A DNA stretch of 64,000 nucleotides from an uncultured Bacteroidales bacterium (lineage in GTDB: Bacteria > Bacteroidota > Bacteroidia > Bacteroidales > Paludibacteraceae). The notes beneath the pieces were generated by a model. It was not told the DNA's origin. It did not search any database and was given only the letters and a program-made list of their open reading frames with translations. The stretch is from positions 186,001-250,000 of the forward strand of contig CAMOUL010000001.1 in the NCBI GenBank assembly GCA_946626605.1, given 5' to 3'. Every line of letters starts with the position of its first letter. Position 1 is the stretch's first letter. The position numbers and the translations under genes are program-made. Shown one piece after another: positions 1 through 7,629 of this stretch.

Positions 1-1
1 G

Positions 2-364
2 TTATACTTTATGGAGAAAGCCAAACTGTTCCAAGAGGCGCTGAAGGACATCGATATTCCGCTGATCTATGTGGGCGGCGTGCAGAACGGCGATAACTGC
101 CAACAGATCATGGACGAAGGTTTCGAACTCTTCCAGATCGCGCACGTGCTGATCAAAGATCCGGATTTCGTAAAGCATGTGAAAGAGAACCCGCATTATC
201 ATGCTAACTGCGGTCGTTCGAACTACTGCGTAGGACGTATGTATACGCTCAATATGAAGTGCCACGAATGCGTAGAGCGCGATGGCGAAGTGATCGCGCC
301 GCGTATCAAGAAGGAAATTGCTAAATTAGAGAAAGATGCTAGCATTAGTAACGGGCGCAAGTAG
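2..364 (+). CDS. NADH:flavin oxidoreductase (old yellow enzyme family), C-terminal fragment
   Basis: This is the 3' end of a gene that begins before the window. The reading frame is open to the left edge, so the first methionine, at 11, is probably internal. The visible 120 residues contain a late TIM-barrel strand with a phosphate-binding glycine turn (YVGGV) and the stretch IAHVLIKDPDFV. The Cys-rich tail (NCGRSNYCVGRMYT, then KCHEC) resembles the C-terminus of old-yellow-enzyme or 2,4-dienoyl-CoA reductase-like flavoproteins, which reduce activated alkenes with NAD(P)H through FMN. The classical 4Fe-4S spacing of FadH is not obvious. The stop lies 29 bp inside the following SDR gene, so the two are probably translationally coupled. 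The substrate cannot be told from this fragment. Confidence 0.8.
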   Translation, partial: LYFMEKAKLFQEALKDIDIPLIYVGGVQNGDNCQQIMDEGFELFQIAHVLIKDPDFVKHVKENPHYHANCGRSNYCVGRMYTLNMKCHECVERDGEVIAPRIKKEIAKLEKDASISNGRK

Positions 365-1163
365 TGGTATCGGCTTGCAGTATGCGACCCAGTTGGCGCG
401 TGACTATCACTGTGACCTGCTGCTGGTAAGCAACCAAGAGAAGGAACTGAAGGAAGTAGCGGCTGATCTCGCTTCGCAGTATGGCGTGAAGACGATCGCG
501 CACTTTGCGGACCTGAGTCTGATCGACGCGGCGGAGCAACTGCACGATTGGTGCAAGGCGGAAGGCTATGTGATCGATATCCTCATCAATAACGCGGGCG
601 TATTCTTCTTTAACCAGTATTGCAACACTTCGATGAAGCGTATCGAACTGATGCTGCAGCTCCATATCATGACCGTAGCGAAGATGACACGTCTGTTTGC
701 CGAGGATATGTTGCAACGCGAACTGACGCCCGAAGAGGCCCACACGCGTATATGCAGACGCAAACGCATGCGCGGATATATATTGAATATGAGTAGTATG
801 TCGGCGTGGATGGCTATGCCGGGTATTCAGACCTACAATGCCTCCAAAGCCTTCATCTATAATTTCTCCAAGTCGCTGTGGTACGAACTCTATCCGCAGA
901 ACGTGGGTATCACGGTGATGGCTCCGGGTGCTGTAGATACAGCCCTATTCGGATTAGCTCCGAGACTCCGTAAACTGGCTGTAAACCTGACGGTTAGTAT
1001 CCCGCCTGAGAAACTGGTGAAACGGGCCCTACGGAAGATGTTCCGCGGTAAGAAAGCCGATACACCGGGTGTGATCAACTGGTTGAGCACACCGCTGCTG
1101 AAGCATACACCGGATTGGATGCTTTTCCTCGCACAGAAGAAATTGGCGAAGTTTATGCATTAA
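336..1163 (+). CDS. SDR family NAD(P)-dependent oxidoreductase
   Basis: A 275-residue classical short-chain dehydrogenase. The N-terminal Rossmann motif TGASSGIG starts at about residue 7. NNAG is near residue 85, a catalytic serine lies in the SSMSAW segment, and the YNASK (YxxxK) motif is near residue 168. The C-terminal extension of about 80 residues resembles the DltE-like or ketoreductase-like branch, so the protein may act on a lipid or acyl substrate, but this is inference. It starts at an ATG inside the end of the upstream flavin reductase and the two form a redox pair. A hairpin with A and T tracts at 1162-1189 ends the unit. The exact substrate is unknown. Confidence 0.87.
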   Translation: MLALVTGASSGIGLQYATQLARDYHCDLLLVSNQEKELKEVAADLASQYGVKTIAHFADLSLIDAAEQLHDWCKAEGYVIDILINNAGVFFFNQYCNTSMKRIELMLQLHIMTVAKMTRLFAEDMLQRELTPEEAHTRICRRKRMRGYILNMSSMSAWMAMPGIQTYNASKAFIYNFSKSLWYELYPQNVGITVMAPGAVDTALFGLAPRLRKLAVNLTVSIPPEKLVKRALRKMFRGKKADTPGVINWLSTPLLKHTPDWMLFLAQKKLAKFMH

Positions 1164-1189
1164 AAAAAGAGGCACGCGCCTCTTTTTTT
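1162..1189. terminator. Bidirectional intrinsic terminator between SDR and ctp genes
   Basis: A-tract, GAGGC stem, ACGC loop, GCCTC stem, T-tract. The element is symmetric, so it can end transcription from both convergent genes. It overlaps both stop codons. Confidence 0.85.
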
Positions 1190-2804
1190 ATTCTTTCAGT
1201 TCCGCTAACGCTCGCTTGATCTCTTTATCGAAGCGCACTTGGTAAGCGGCTTGTCCGCGCTGGTAGTAATAACGCAGCACGATCTCGGTGCCTAACAGTT
1301 CTTTTACTTCGTCCATGTTACGCGCGATAGCTTGGCGGAAATTAGGCGTTAAGTCTTGCTCTAAGGCTTCTAACTTCGCCAGGATGGTCGGGTCGATATC
1401 CTCGTTCTTAGCCATTTTCAGCATGTCGGCGTAGTACTTGCCGGTCTCGGTCTCGTATTTATAACCGCGTTCATCCAGGAAAGCGCAGAAGTCCTCGATA
1501 TCCGCATCGCTGACCTCGTATTCCTTGGGGTCGGCTATCGTCGGATGTTGGCGGTAATAGCGCGTCGCGAAATCAAAGAAATAATGGTTGATATAGAGGG
1601 AATAGCATATATCTACTTTCGCCGAGTCATCCATCACGATATCGGGTAAGATGCCTCCTGCCGTATCGCGTTTGAGGGCATGTCCTTTCTGCCGCTCGCT
1701 ATAGTCAATAGCCTGAATACAACGTCCGGAAGGAAGGTAGTACTTACTGGTCGTCACTTTCAGATGTCCGCCTAAGGTCACCGGGCGTACGTTTTGTACC
1801 AGTCCTTTACCGAAGGTACGTTGACCGATCAGTTTCGCCCGACCTAAGTCTTGCAAGGCTCCTGCGACGATCTCACTGGCCGAAGCGGAGTTTTTATCCA
1901 CAAGTAGCACGAGCGGCAGGGCTTTGTAACGCGGGTTATTTCGTGTCTTATAGACGCGATTGCTTTGCGAAGTCTTGCCTTTGGTCTCTACCACCAGCTG
2001 ATCGCGATCGACGAAGAGGTTCACAATCTGCAACGCTTCGTCGACAATACCTCCGCCGTTACCGCGCAGGTCAATGATCAGTTTGCGCGCACCTTGGTTA
2101 TAGTACAGGTCATCCAACGCATTACTGAAAGCCAGTGCCGAACCCTCGGTGAACTCGCTGAAAGCGATATATCCGACAGGTTGGGGTAGGCTGTCTGCAC
2201 GGAACACGGTGTAGTAACTAACCGGCTCCAAGTGAATATCTTCGCGCACGATCTCCACCTTAAACGGCTTGGCCACTCCTTCGCGCTCGATCTCCAGAAC
2301 GACGGTAGTACCCGGTACGCCGCGTAAGTTATTGCTCACGTCGCTTACCCCAAGTCCCTTTGTGCTCTTGCCGTCCACCGATAAGATACGGTCTCCTGCC
2401 AATAATCCGGCCCGTTGAGCCGGTTTGCCCTCGTACGGATTCACGATATAGGTACCCAGCGAGTCACTTTTTGCTTTGTTTCCTTGTACTTTTAGGGGTC
2501 GCTGTTGGATGATACTTCCGATACCTCCGTATTTACCGGTCGTTAACATACGCAAGTTGTCATCGTCTTTCTTCGGATAATACACTGTGTACGGGTCGAT
2601 CTTACGCAGCATGGCGTTGATGGCTGTTTCCGTCAGGTCCTCGTAGTTGAGGGTGTCCACGTAGTTCACATCTACTTGGCGCAGCACATCGTTGAAGATC
2701 GTGATGCACTCATCTGCGCGAGTGGTAGCCTGCCGCCCTTGCGCCCATAAGGACAAGGGAGAGAGGACGAGGAACAAAAGGAAAAGGAGTATTTGTCGCT
2801 TCAT
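1188..2804 (-). CDS. S41 family C-terminal processing peptidase (CtpA/Prc-like)
   Basis: A 538-residue exported serine protease. An N-terminal signal peptide (hydrophobic run ending LWAQG) is followed by a leader domain, a PDZ domain at roughly residues 90-190 (YGGIGS, GLLAGDRILSVDG) and the S41 catalytic core. The Ser-Lys dyad is visible as NSASASE near residue 308 and RTFGKG near residue 332. The family cleaves C-terminal tails of periplasmic proteins and controls peptidoglycan hydrolases. It lies last in the prfB-to-ctp unit, 27 bp after coaD, and shares a terminator with the convergent SDR gene. Bacteroidales usually encode more than one such protease, so no specific symbol is given. Confidence 0.93.
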   Translation of the reverse strand: MKRQILLFLLFLVLSPLSLWAQGRQATTRADECITIFNDVLRQVDVNYVDTLNYEDLTETAINAMLRKIDPYTVYYPKKDDDNLRMLTTGKYGGIGSIIQQRPLKVQGNKAKSDSLGTYIVNPYEGKPAQRAGLLAGDRILSVDGKSTKGLGVSDVSNNLRGVPGTTVVLEIEREGVAKPFKVEIVREDIHLEPVSYYTVFRADSLPQPVGYIAFSEFTEGSALAFSNALDDLYYNQGARKLIIDLRGNGGGIVDEALQIVNLFVDRDQLVVETKGKTSQSNRVYKTRNNPRYKALPLVLLVDKNSASASEIVAGALQDLGRAKLIGQRTFGKGLVQNVRPVTLGGHLKVTTSKYYLPSGRCIQAIDYSERQKGHALKRDTAGGILPDIVMDDSAKVDICYSLYINHYFFDFATRYYRQHPTIADPKEYEVSDADIEDFCAFLDERGYKYETETGKYYADMLKMAKNEDIDPTILAKLEALEQDLTPNFRQAIARNMDEVKELLGTEIVLRYYYQRGQAAYQVRFDKEIKRALAELKE

Positions 2805-2831
2805 TGTATCGGGTAACTTTTAGTGAAACGT

Positions 2832-3284
2832 CTATCTTAATCTATTGGGCACAAACTCGCTTACATCCTTGCCGTAAGCGTACAGATCGCGCACAAGGGT
2901 AGAGGAGATATGTGCGTATTCGGGGCGCGTATAGAGGATGATGGTCTCTATGCCGCCTAACTGTTTGTTGGCCTCCGCCATGTTACGCTCGTATTCGAAA
3001 TCACCGATGCAACGCATACCTCGGAGGATGAACTGTGCTTCCTGCTCCTTGGCAAAATCCACGGTCAGACAGTCGTATATAGCTACCTTCACGCGGGGTT
3101 CATCTGCGAAAATCTTCTTGATCGCTTCCTCACGTTCACGGATAGGGAAGGTCTCTTTTTTGGTGCTGTTACGACCGATAGCGATGATGATCTCATCGAA
3201 TAACTCCAAGCCACGCTTCACAATGTCATAGTGGCCTACTGTAAACGGGTCAAAACTACCCGGAAATATTGCTCTTTTACTCAT
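2832..3284 (-). CDS. coaD: Pantetheine-phosphate adenylyltransferase
   Basis: A 150-residue protein matching the full length of bacterial CoaD, which transfers AMP from ATP to 4'-phosphopantetheine in the penultimate step of coenzyme A synthesis. The nucleotidyltransferase motif is plain: FPGSFDPFTVGH at residues 7-18, with the (T/H)xGH signature at 15-18. A second substrate-binding segment, with ILRGMRCIGDFEYE near residues 88-101, and the ISSTLVRDL motif near residues 126-134 are also present. The start overlaps the upstream acyltransferase gene by 8 bp, consistent with one operon. The window also holds coaX, so two of the CoA pathway steps are encoded here in separate units. Confidence 0.96.
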   Translation of the reverse strand: MSKRAIFPGSFDPFTVGHYDIVKRGLELFDEIIIAIGRNSTKKETFPIREREEAIKKIFADEPRVKVAIYDCLTVDFAKEQEAQFILRGMRCIGDFEYERNMAEANKQLGGIETIILYTRPEYAHISSTLVRDLYAYGKDVSEFVPNRLR

Positions 3285-4266
3285 AAGCTTTTTTGTAATT
3301 TATCACAGGGTTGTTGTACATCTCATATAACTTGTCTCGCAAGAAGGCTTCGTCCTTGTTCGGAATATCGATCATCGCGAGTCGGCTCTCTATATACGCA
3401 TCAAATTCCGTGCCACGATCGAAGATCTCATATCCTTGATGGATATGTCGGTCGATGATATCGCAAACCCGCTGCAACTGTTCGTGAATAGGAGCGGTAC
3501 GCCATTCGGGTTCATCGGCCAAGAGTGCATCGATCTCCGGATTAATACTCGGCGTGAGGCGATAGACTACACGTCCTTTCTCGCCGCGAATACCTGTCTG
3601 CATGGACTTCACATCGTCGCGTTTACTCTTCCGCCATTTCGGATTATCGCGTTTCAACTGCATCTCGGCTGCCTTGAGATAGTCGCACGGGTCGAACTCA
3701 TACGTGATACTTACGGGACATATATTCAGGGCTTTGACGTTCTCAAAGAAGTCATCGTCGCCCAAGGTCAGCATATGCAGCACGCTGGCTTGCGTCAGGT
3801 CATTGCTGTCTTTGGCGCGTCCTTCCCGTTGTGCGAGCCAGATCGACTTTCCTTGGCTGCGCAGCATGCGGATGTAGGCGCTCAGTTGTTTGGCATTCTC
3901 CAGTTGTGCATGTGCTCCTGCGCCGCGTTTAACCACAAAACAACGCAGGAAACGCATCAGGTGCTCGATCCACGGTTTGGCAAACAGGTTGTTGCCCACG
4001 CCCATAAACGGGCGAATGAAATAACGCAGTCGCAAGCGATAGGACAGCCATGCAGCGTCTAAGATGATATCGCGATGGTTCGTCAAGAAGAACGCTCCGT
4101 GTTTGATATCGCGCTCGATCTGTTTGCGTTCTCCCAGATACTCAAGACGAATGCCTTTCGTCGTTCGCAAGGCCCAGATCTTCAAGATCGGGAGCACTAT
4201 AAACCAATCAATAACGGCTAAGATCCAGCCCACTCGATAGGCTCGTATGTCTTTATACTTATCCAT
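3277..4266 (-). CDS. 1-acyl-glycerol-3-phosphate acyltransferase family protein
   Basis: A 329-residue member of the LPLAT/PlsC superfamily, which transfers acyl groups to glycerolipids at the inner membrane. One hydrophobic N-terminal segment (about residues 11-33) may anchor it. The acceptor-binding motif is FLTNHRDIILD at about 60-70. A second motif, IWLAQREGRAKDSND, fits the family's FPEGxRS block. The His-Asp spacing is five residues rather than the usual four, which marks a divergent subfamily. It overlaps coaD by 8 bp and yigZ by 8 bp. Which lipid it acylates is unknown; in this phylum such extra PlsC-like proteins are common and may act in phospholipid or aminolipid synthesis. Confidence 0.82.
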   Translation of the reverse strand: MDKYKDIRAYRVGWILAVIDWFIVLPILKIWALRTTKGIRLEYLGERKQIERDIKHGAFFLTNHRDIILDAAWLSYRLRLRYFIRPFMGVGNNLFAKPWIEHLMRFLRCFVVKRGAGAHAQLENAKQLSAYIRMLRSQGKSIWLAQREGRAKDSNDLTQASVLHMLTLGDDDFFENVKALNICPVSITYEFDPCDYLKAAEMQLKRDNPKWRKSKRDDVKSMQTGIRGEKGRVVYRLTPSINPEIDALLADEPEWRTAPIHEQLQRVCDIIDRHIHQGYEIFDRGTEFDAYIESRLAMIDIPNKDEAFLRDKLYEMYNNPVINYKKAYE

Positions 4267-4612
4267 AGTTTTCCAATGCTGCTTTAGAGGCTTCTCGATA
4301 GGCGACCATCAGTCCTCCTGTACCTAACAGCGTGCCGCCGAAATAGCGCACCACAACTACTAATATATTATCCAACCCGCGTGCATCGATCGAGCGCAAG
4401 ATAGGTGCTCCGGCCGTTCCATGCGGCTCTCCATCATCCTTGGTGCGCCATAGGTTCGGGCCCAAACGATAGGCATAGCATACATGCCGTGCATCGTGGT
4501 ATTTCTTCTTATACCAGGCGATACGCGCTTTGGCTTGTTCCTCGTCTTGGATCGCTTCGGCGAAACCCAAGAACTTACTCCCGCGGTCCTTATATATACC
4601 TTCTGCAGCCAA
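4259..4612 (-). CDS. Short YigZ/IMPACT family protein
   Basis: A 117-residue protein holding only the N-terminal UPF0029 domain of the YigZ/IMPACT family. Diagnostic blocks are KDRGSKFLGF at about residues 8-17, DARHVCYAYRLG, DDGEPHGTAGAPIL and VVVRYFGGTLLGTGGLM. E. coli YigZ is about 200 residues and carries a second, EF-G-domain-IV-like part that is absent here. The start chosen is TTG at 4612, one base after the stop of the upstream peptidase gene; no ATG gives a full N-terminus. It overlaps the acyltransferase by 8 bp. The family is linked to translational control and stress, but the bacterial function is not settled. Confidence 0.88.
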   Translation of the reverse strand: MAAEGIYKDRGSKFLGFAEAIQDEEQAKARIAWYKKKYHDARHVCYAYRLGPNLWRTKDDGEPHGTAGAPILRSIDARGLDNILVVVVRYFGGTLLGTGGLMVAYREASKAALENYG

Positions 4613-4613
4613 A

Positions 4614-5822
4614 TTATTTAATGCCTAATTTTTTCTGAATATCCTTTGGAAGTGCGTCTTTGTGCACCAGGATATCGTTCGTCTTATAGCGCATGTATGC
4701 TTCGCTGATATACCAAATACCGCCGAAATCCGAACGTAAGGTGCCCCAACTGTTCTTAACCATGTAATAGCGTTTGCCATTCTGGTCTTTAGCGATACCG
4801 AAGATCTGCATGCCATGGTCGTCGGTGTTCTCCCAGTTGTCAAAGGCATCTTGACGCATCTGCTGGGTGATCTCTTTTTCGGGTAGCGGATGTTTGGTCA
4901 ACTCCTCTTTCTTCTTATCGGCCGTGTAACCCACCCATTTCGCCATGTCACTTCCGGTGAGGTCTGCGCCTTTGTCTGCATCAGGCACCACACCGATTCC
5001 TTTGCGTGTAAAACCAATCTCCGATACATCGGCTGCCCATGCCAGCGTGTAACCCTTCGCCAAAGCGTTATCGATCACAGCCATCAACTCATCGATCGGC
5101 ACATTATACATCTGATCCATGCGCCAGTTATCCGGCACTTCGAGCGCAAACTTCTCATAGAAGGGATGATGGGTGTAGCTCGTAAGCGAAACGTAGTTCG
5201 AAGCTACTAATCCTAAACTTTCTACGTAGGTAAGTGGGGTGTAAGTCTTACCCTCGTACTCAAACTCCGTAGGGCAGGGACCCAGATAGGTATCGTAGAT
5301 AGCTTGCAGGCCTTCGCGCCAAACAGGACTTAACTTCTTCTGTTTCTTCAGCCCGCTCAGATACCCGCCGGCCACGGCACTCAGCTCGCTGAAAACGGGC
5401 AGCGTGTCCGCTTCTGTCCAGCCATAGCGAATACCGGGCATCACAGCTTTCGGTACTAATCCGTAGTGCTCCATGCAGTAGATCACATCGTAGGCCGAAC
5501 CTCCTTCTGCAAAACGCGGCTCGTTGTACATACGTACGGTATAGGTCGCGCGGTCGATCAGGGTCTTGCTTACCACGAACATAGGACTCAGTTCTACCTC
5601 TTTGCCTTTGATACGCAGCACTTCGCTCTCCAAGAATCCCAAGGTCGAGAACGCCCAACATGTACCGCTTCGGTTCTGATCCTTCACGCGCGTGATACCC
5701 ACGCTATCTATCGTCGTGAACTTCCATCCTTCGGTGGTATCTTTTTTAACTTCCGTCGTGTCATTTTGCGCAAAAGCGCCGAGACTAATGGCCATAAAGG
5801 CTATAAAAAATACTTTTTTCAT
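4614..5822 (-). CDS. C1 family aminopeptidase (bleomycin-hydrolase-like, PepC-type), secreted
   Basis: A 402-residue papain-fold cysteine peptidase. A signal peptide (MKKVFFIAFMAISLGAFAQ) shows export to the periplasm or surface, unlike the cytosolic PepC of Gram-positives. The catalytic Cys is residue 55 in DQNRSGTCWAF, with the oxyanion Gln just before it. His is near 337 in DDHGMQIFG and Asn near 357 in KNSWGT. The length and the long insert between the catalytic segments fit the bleomycin hydrolase/aminopeptidase C family, which trims N-terminal residues from peptides. It lies 90 bp after prfB and one base before the yigZ start. No clear promoter was found in the gap, so it is probably read from the prfB promoter. 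Confidence 0.9.
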   Translation of the reverse strand: MKKVFFIAFMAISLGAFAQNDTTEVKKDTTEGWKFTTIDSVGITRVKDQNRSGTCWAFSTLGFLESEVLRIKGKEVELSPMFVVSKTLIDRATYTVRMYNEPRFAEGGSAYDVIYCMEHYGLVPKAVMPGIRYGWTEADTLPVFSELSAVAGGYLSGLKKQKKLSPVWREGLQAIYDTYLGPCPTEFEYEGKTYTPLTYVESLGLVASNYVSLTSYTHHPFYEKFALEVPDNWRMDQMYNVPIDELMAVIDNALAKGYTLAWAADVSEIGFTRKGIGVVPDADKGADLTGSDMAKWVGYTADKKKEELTKHPLPEKEITQQMRQDAFDNWENTDDHGMQIFGIAKDQNGKRYYMVKNSWGTLRSDFGGIWYISEAYMRYKTNDILVHKDALPKDIQKKLGIK

Positions 5823-5912
5823 GTTTTATTCCAAAATCACGGGATAATATATTATATATATTATAAGTAGGTGCGGGATACGATATACCCACGATATGAC
5901 TCGAATTTAACC

Positions 5913-7019
5913 TTAATCAGGGAACTCCATTAAGTATGCTTTGATGAAAGCATCGATGTCTCCGTCCATCACGGCATTGACGTTCGAGGTCTGATAGTTC
6001 GTGCGATGGTCTTTTACGCGGCGGTCGTCGAAGACATAGCTCCGGATTTGGCTGCCCCATTCGATCTTCTTCTTGCCAGCTTCTACCTTCGCCTGCGCCT
6101 GACGACGTTTCTCCAGTTCCAGTTCATAGAGTTGCGAGCGCAAGTGCCGCAAAGCATTCTCTCGGTTCTTCGGCTGGTCGCGCGTCTCGGTGTTCTCGAT
6201 GACTATCTCATCCGGCTGGTTCGTGAGCGGGTTAATGAATTTATAATGCAAGCGCACACCGGACTCCACTTTGTTGACGTTCTGTCCTCCTGCTCCGGAA
6301 CTGCGGAAGGTATCCCAACTGATGCCTGCCGGATTAACCTCTACTTCGATCGTATCGTCGATGAGAGGCACGACGAACACCGATGCAAAACTCGTCATGC
6401 GCTTTCCTTGCGCGTTATAAGGACTCACGCGTACCAGACGATGTACTCCGTTCTCGCTCTTCAGATAGCCGTATGCCATGTCGCCTTCGATATTGAAGGT
6501 CACGGTCTTGATACCCGCCTCGTCGCCTTCCTGCAGGTTCTCGATAGTCACTTTGTAGTCGTGCTTCTCGCAATAACGCATGTACATACGCATCAACTGT
6601 TCCGCCCAATCCTGTGCCTCCGTTCCTCCTGCTCCGGATACGATCTTCAGCACAGCCGGCATTTGATCTTCCTCATGGCTCAGCATGTTTTTCATCTCGA
6701 GGTCCTCCACCTCCGAGAGCGCATGTGCATAAGCCGCATCCACCTCTTCTTCGGTCACCAACCCCTCTTTATAATACTCAAAACTGAGCGCCAATTCCTC
6801 TACCGCGGAACGCACACCTTCGTAGCCTTCTATCCAGCGCTTGATGCCTTTCACCTTGCGCATTTGCGCCTCGGCTGCTTTCGCATCGTCCCAAAAACCA
6901 GGAGCCTGCGTATGCAACTCCTCTTCTTCCAATTGAATTCGTTTCTCGTCAATTTGCAGGTACGCTTTTAGTTTATCTGCGCGCTGCTGAACGTCTTTTA
7001 ATTGTTCTATCGTTATCAT
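5913..7019 (-). CDS. prfB: Peptide chain release factor 2
   Basis: A 368-residue RF2, which recognises UGA and UAA stops and triggers peptide release. The catalytic GGQ lies near residue 244 in RSSGAGGQNVNK, and the codon-recognition tripeptide reads SPY where E. coli has SPF. The ATG at 7019 (MITIEQLKD) was preferred to an upstream in-frame start, because the promoter at 7051-7081 lies inside that extension. The usual programmed +1 frameshift site (CTT TGA) is missing: the equivalent codons read TAC CTG CAA ATT and the gene is one continuous frame. It heads a likely unit with the peptidase, yigZ, acyltransferase, coaD and ctp. Confidence 0.95.
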   Translation of the reverse strand: MITIEQLKDVQQRADKLKAYLQIDEKRIQLEEEELHTQAPGFWDDAKAAEAQMRKVKGIKRWIEGYEGVRSAVEELALSFEYYKEGLVTEEEVDAAYAHALSEVEDLEMKNMLSHEEDQMPAVLKIVSGAGGTEAQDWAEQLMRMYMRYCEKHDYKVTIENLQEGDEAGIKTVTFNIEGDMAYGYLKSENGVHRLVRVSPYNAQGKRMTSFASVFVVPLIDDTIEVEVNPAGISWDTFRSSGAGGQNVNKVESGVRLHYKFINPLTNQPDEIVIENTETRDQPKNRENALRHLRSQLYELELEKRRQAQAKVEAGKKKIEWGSQIRSYVFDDRRVKDHRTNYQTSNVNAVMDGDIDAFIKAYLMEFPD

Positions 7020-7050
7020 AAGCCTATAATATGCCAAAATAAATCGGGTG

Positions 7051-7081
7051 CAAAGATACGCAAAAAAATACACATGTGCAA
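7051..7081 (-). promoter_or_regulatory. Bacteroidota-type promoter for prfB
   Basis: On the minus strand, TTG at 7081-7079 and TATCTTTG at 7058-7051 are separated by 20 bp, followed by CACCCG. The expected start of transcription is near 7045, giving a leader of about 25 nt before the ATG at 7019. Confidence 0.8.
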
Positions 7082-7100
7082 GTTTTTTTAATAAAAAATC

Positions 7101-7131
7101 TTGCGTATGTAAAAAAAAAGCAGTACTTTTG
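7101..7131 (+). promoter_or_regulatory. Bacteroidota-type promoter for the DUF456-holA operon
   Basis: TTG at 7101-7103 and TACTTTTG at 7124-7131, 20 bp apart, with an A-rich spacer and CAGCCGC after the -7 element. It supports the ATG at 7155 over an upstream GTG at 7143. An 8-bp inverted repeat (7125-7132 and 7137-7144) covers the -7 element and the expected start site. Confidence 0.82.
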
Positions 7132-7154
7132 CAGCCGCAAAAGTGAGATTTGAT

Positions 7155-7628
7155 ATGGATGTAGCGTTGCTGATAATAGCTTGTGCCCTGATGATCTTTG
7201 GTCTGGTCGGCTGTGTAGTGCCCGGTTTGCCCGGAGTACCTGTTTCGTTGTTGGGCTTGGTTGTGGCGGAGTTTTCTTCACAGGTCCATTTCCCGTGGTG
7301 GGTGTTCCTGGTATGGGCGATCGTGACGGTTGTTGTCACTTTGTTGGACTATTTTGTGCCGGCATGGGGTACGAAGCGTTTTGGTGGAACGGCGAACGGC
7401 ATGAGGGGTAGTATAATAGGGGTGTTTCTCGGGATGTTTTTGGGTCCGATAGGCGTGATCATAGGTCCTTATTTCGGCGCCTATATCGCGGAGGTCAGTA
7501 ACGGCATGGAGCGCGAGGAGGCCACACGGGCAGCGATGGGTAGTTTCATCGGTGTGTTCTTCGGCATGGTGCTCAAGCTCATTTGCAGTATATGGATGTT
7601 TGTGGAATTATTAGTGGCTATTTTCTGA
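7155..7628 (+). CDS. DUF456 domain-containing membrane protein
   Basis: A 157-residue integral membrane protein with about four hydrophobic segments and many glycines. It matches the DUF456 pattern: an N-terminal helix with GLVGCVVPGLPGVPVSLLG, then TLLDYFVPAWGTKRFGGT, then two Gly-rich helices (GVFLGMFLGPIGVIIGPYFGAYI and the repeat FIGVFFGMVLK). The function of the family is unknown; the Gly-zipper-like helices suggest tight packing or oligomers in the inner membrane. The ATG at 7155 fits the promoter ending at 7131. Its stop is one base before the ATG of the sugar-phosphate transferase gene, so the two are coupled. Confidence 0.88.
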   Translation: MDVALLIIACALMIFGLVGCVVPGLPGVPVSLLGLVVAEFSSQVHFPWWVFLVWAIVTVVVTLLDYFVPAWGTKRFGGTANGMRGSIIGVFLGMFLGPIGVIIGPYFGAYIAEVSNGMEREEATRAAMGSFIGVFFGMVLKLICSIWMFVELLVAIF

Positions 7629-7629
7629 T

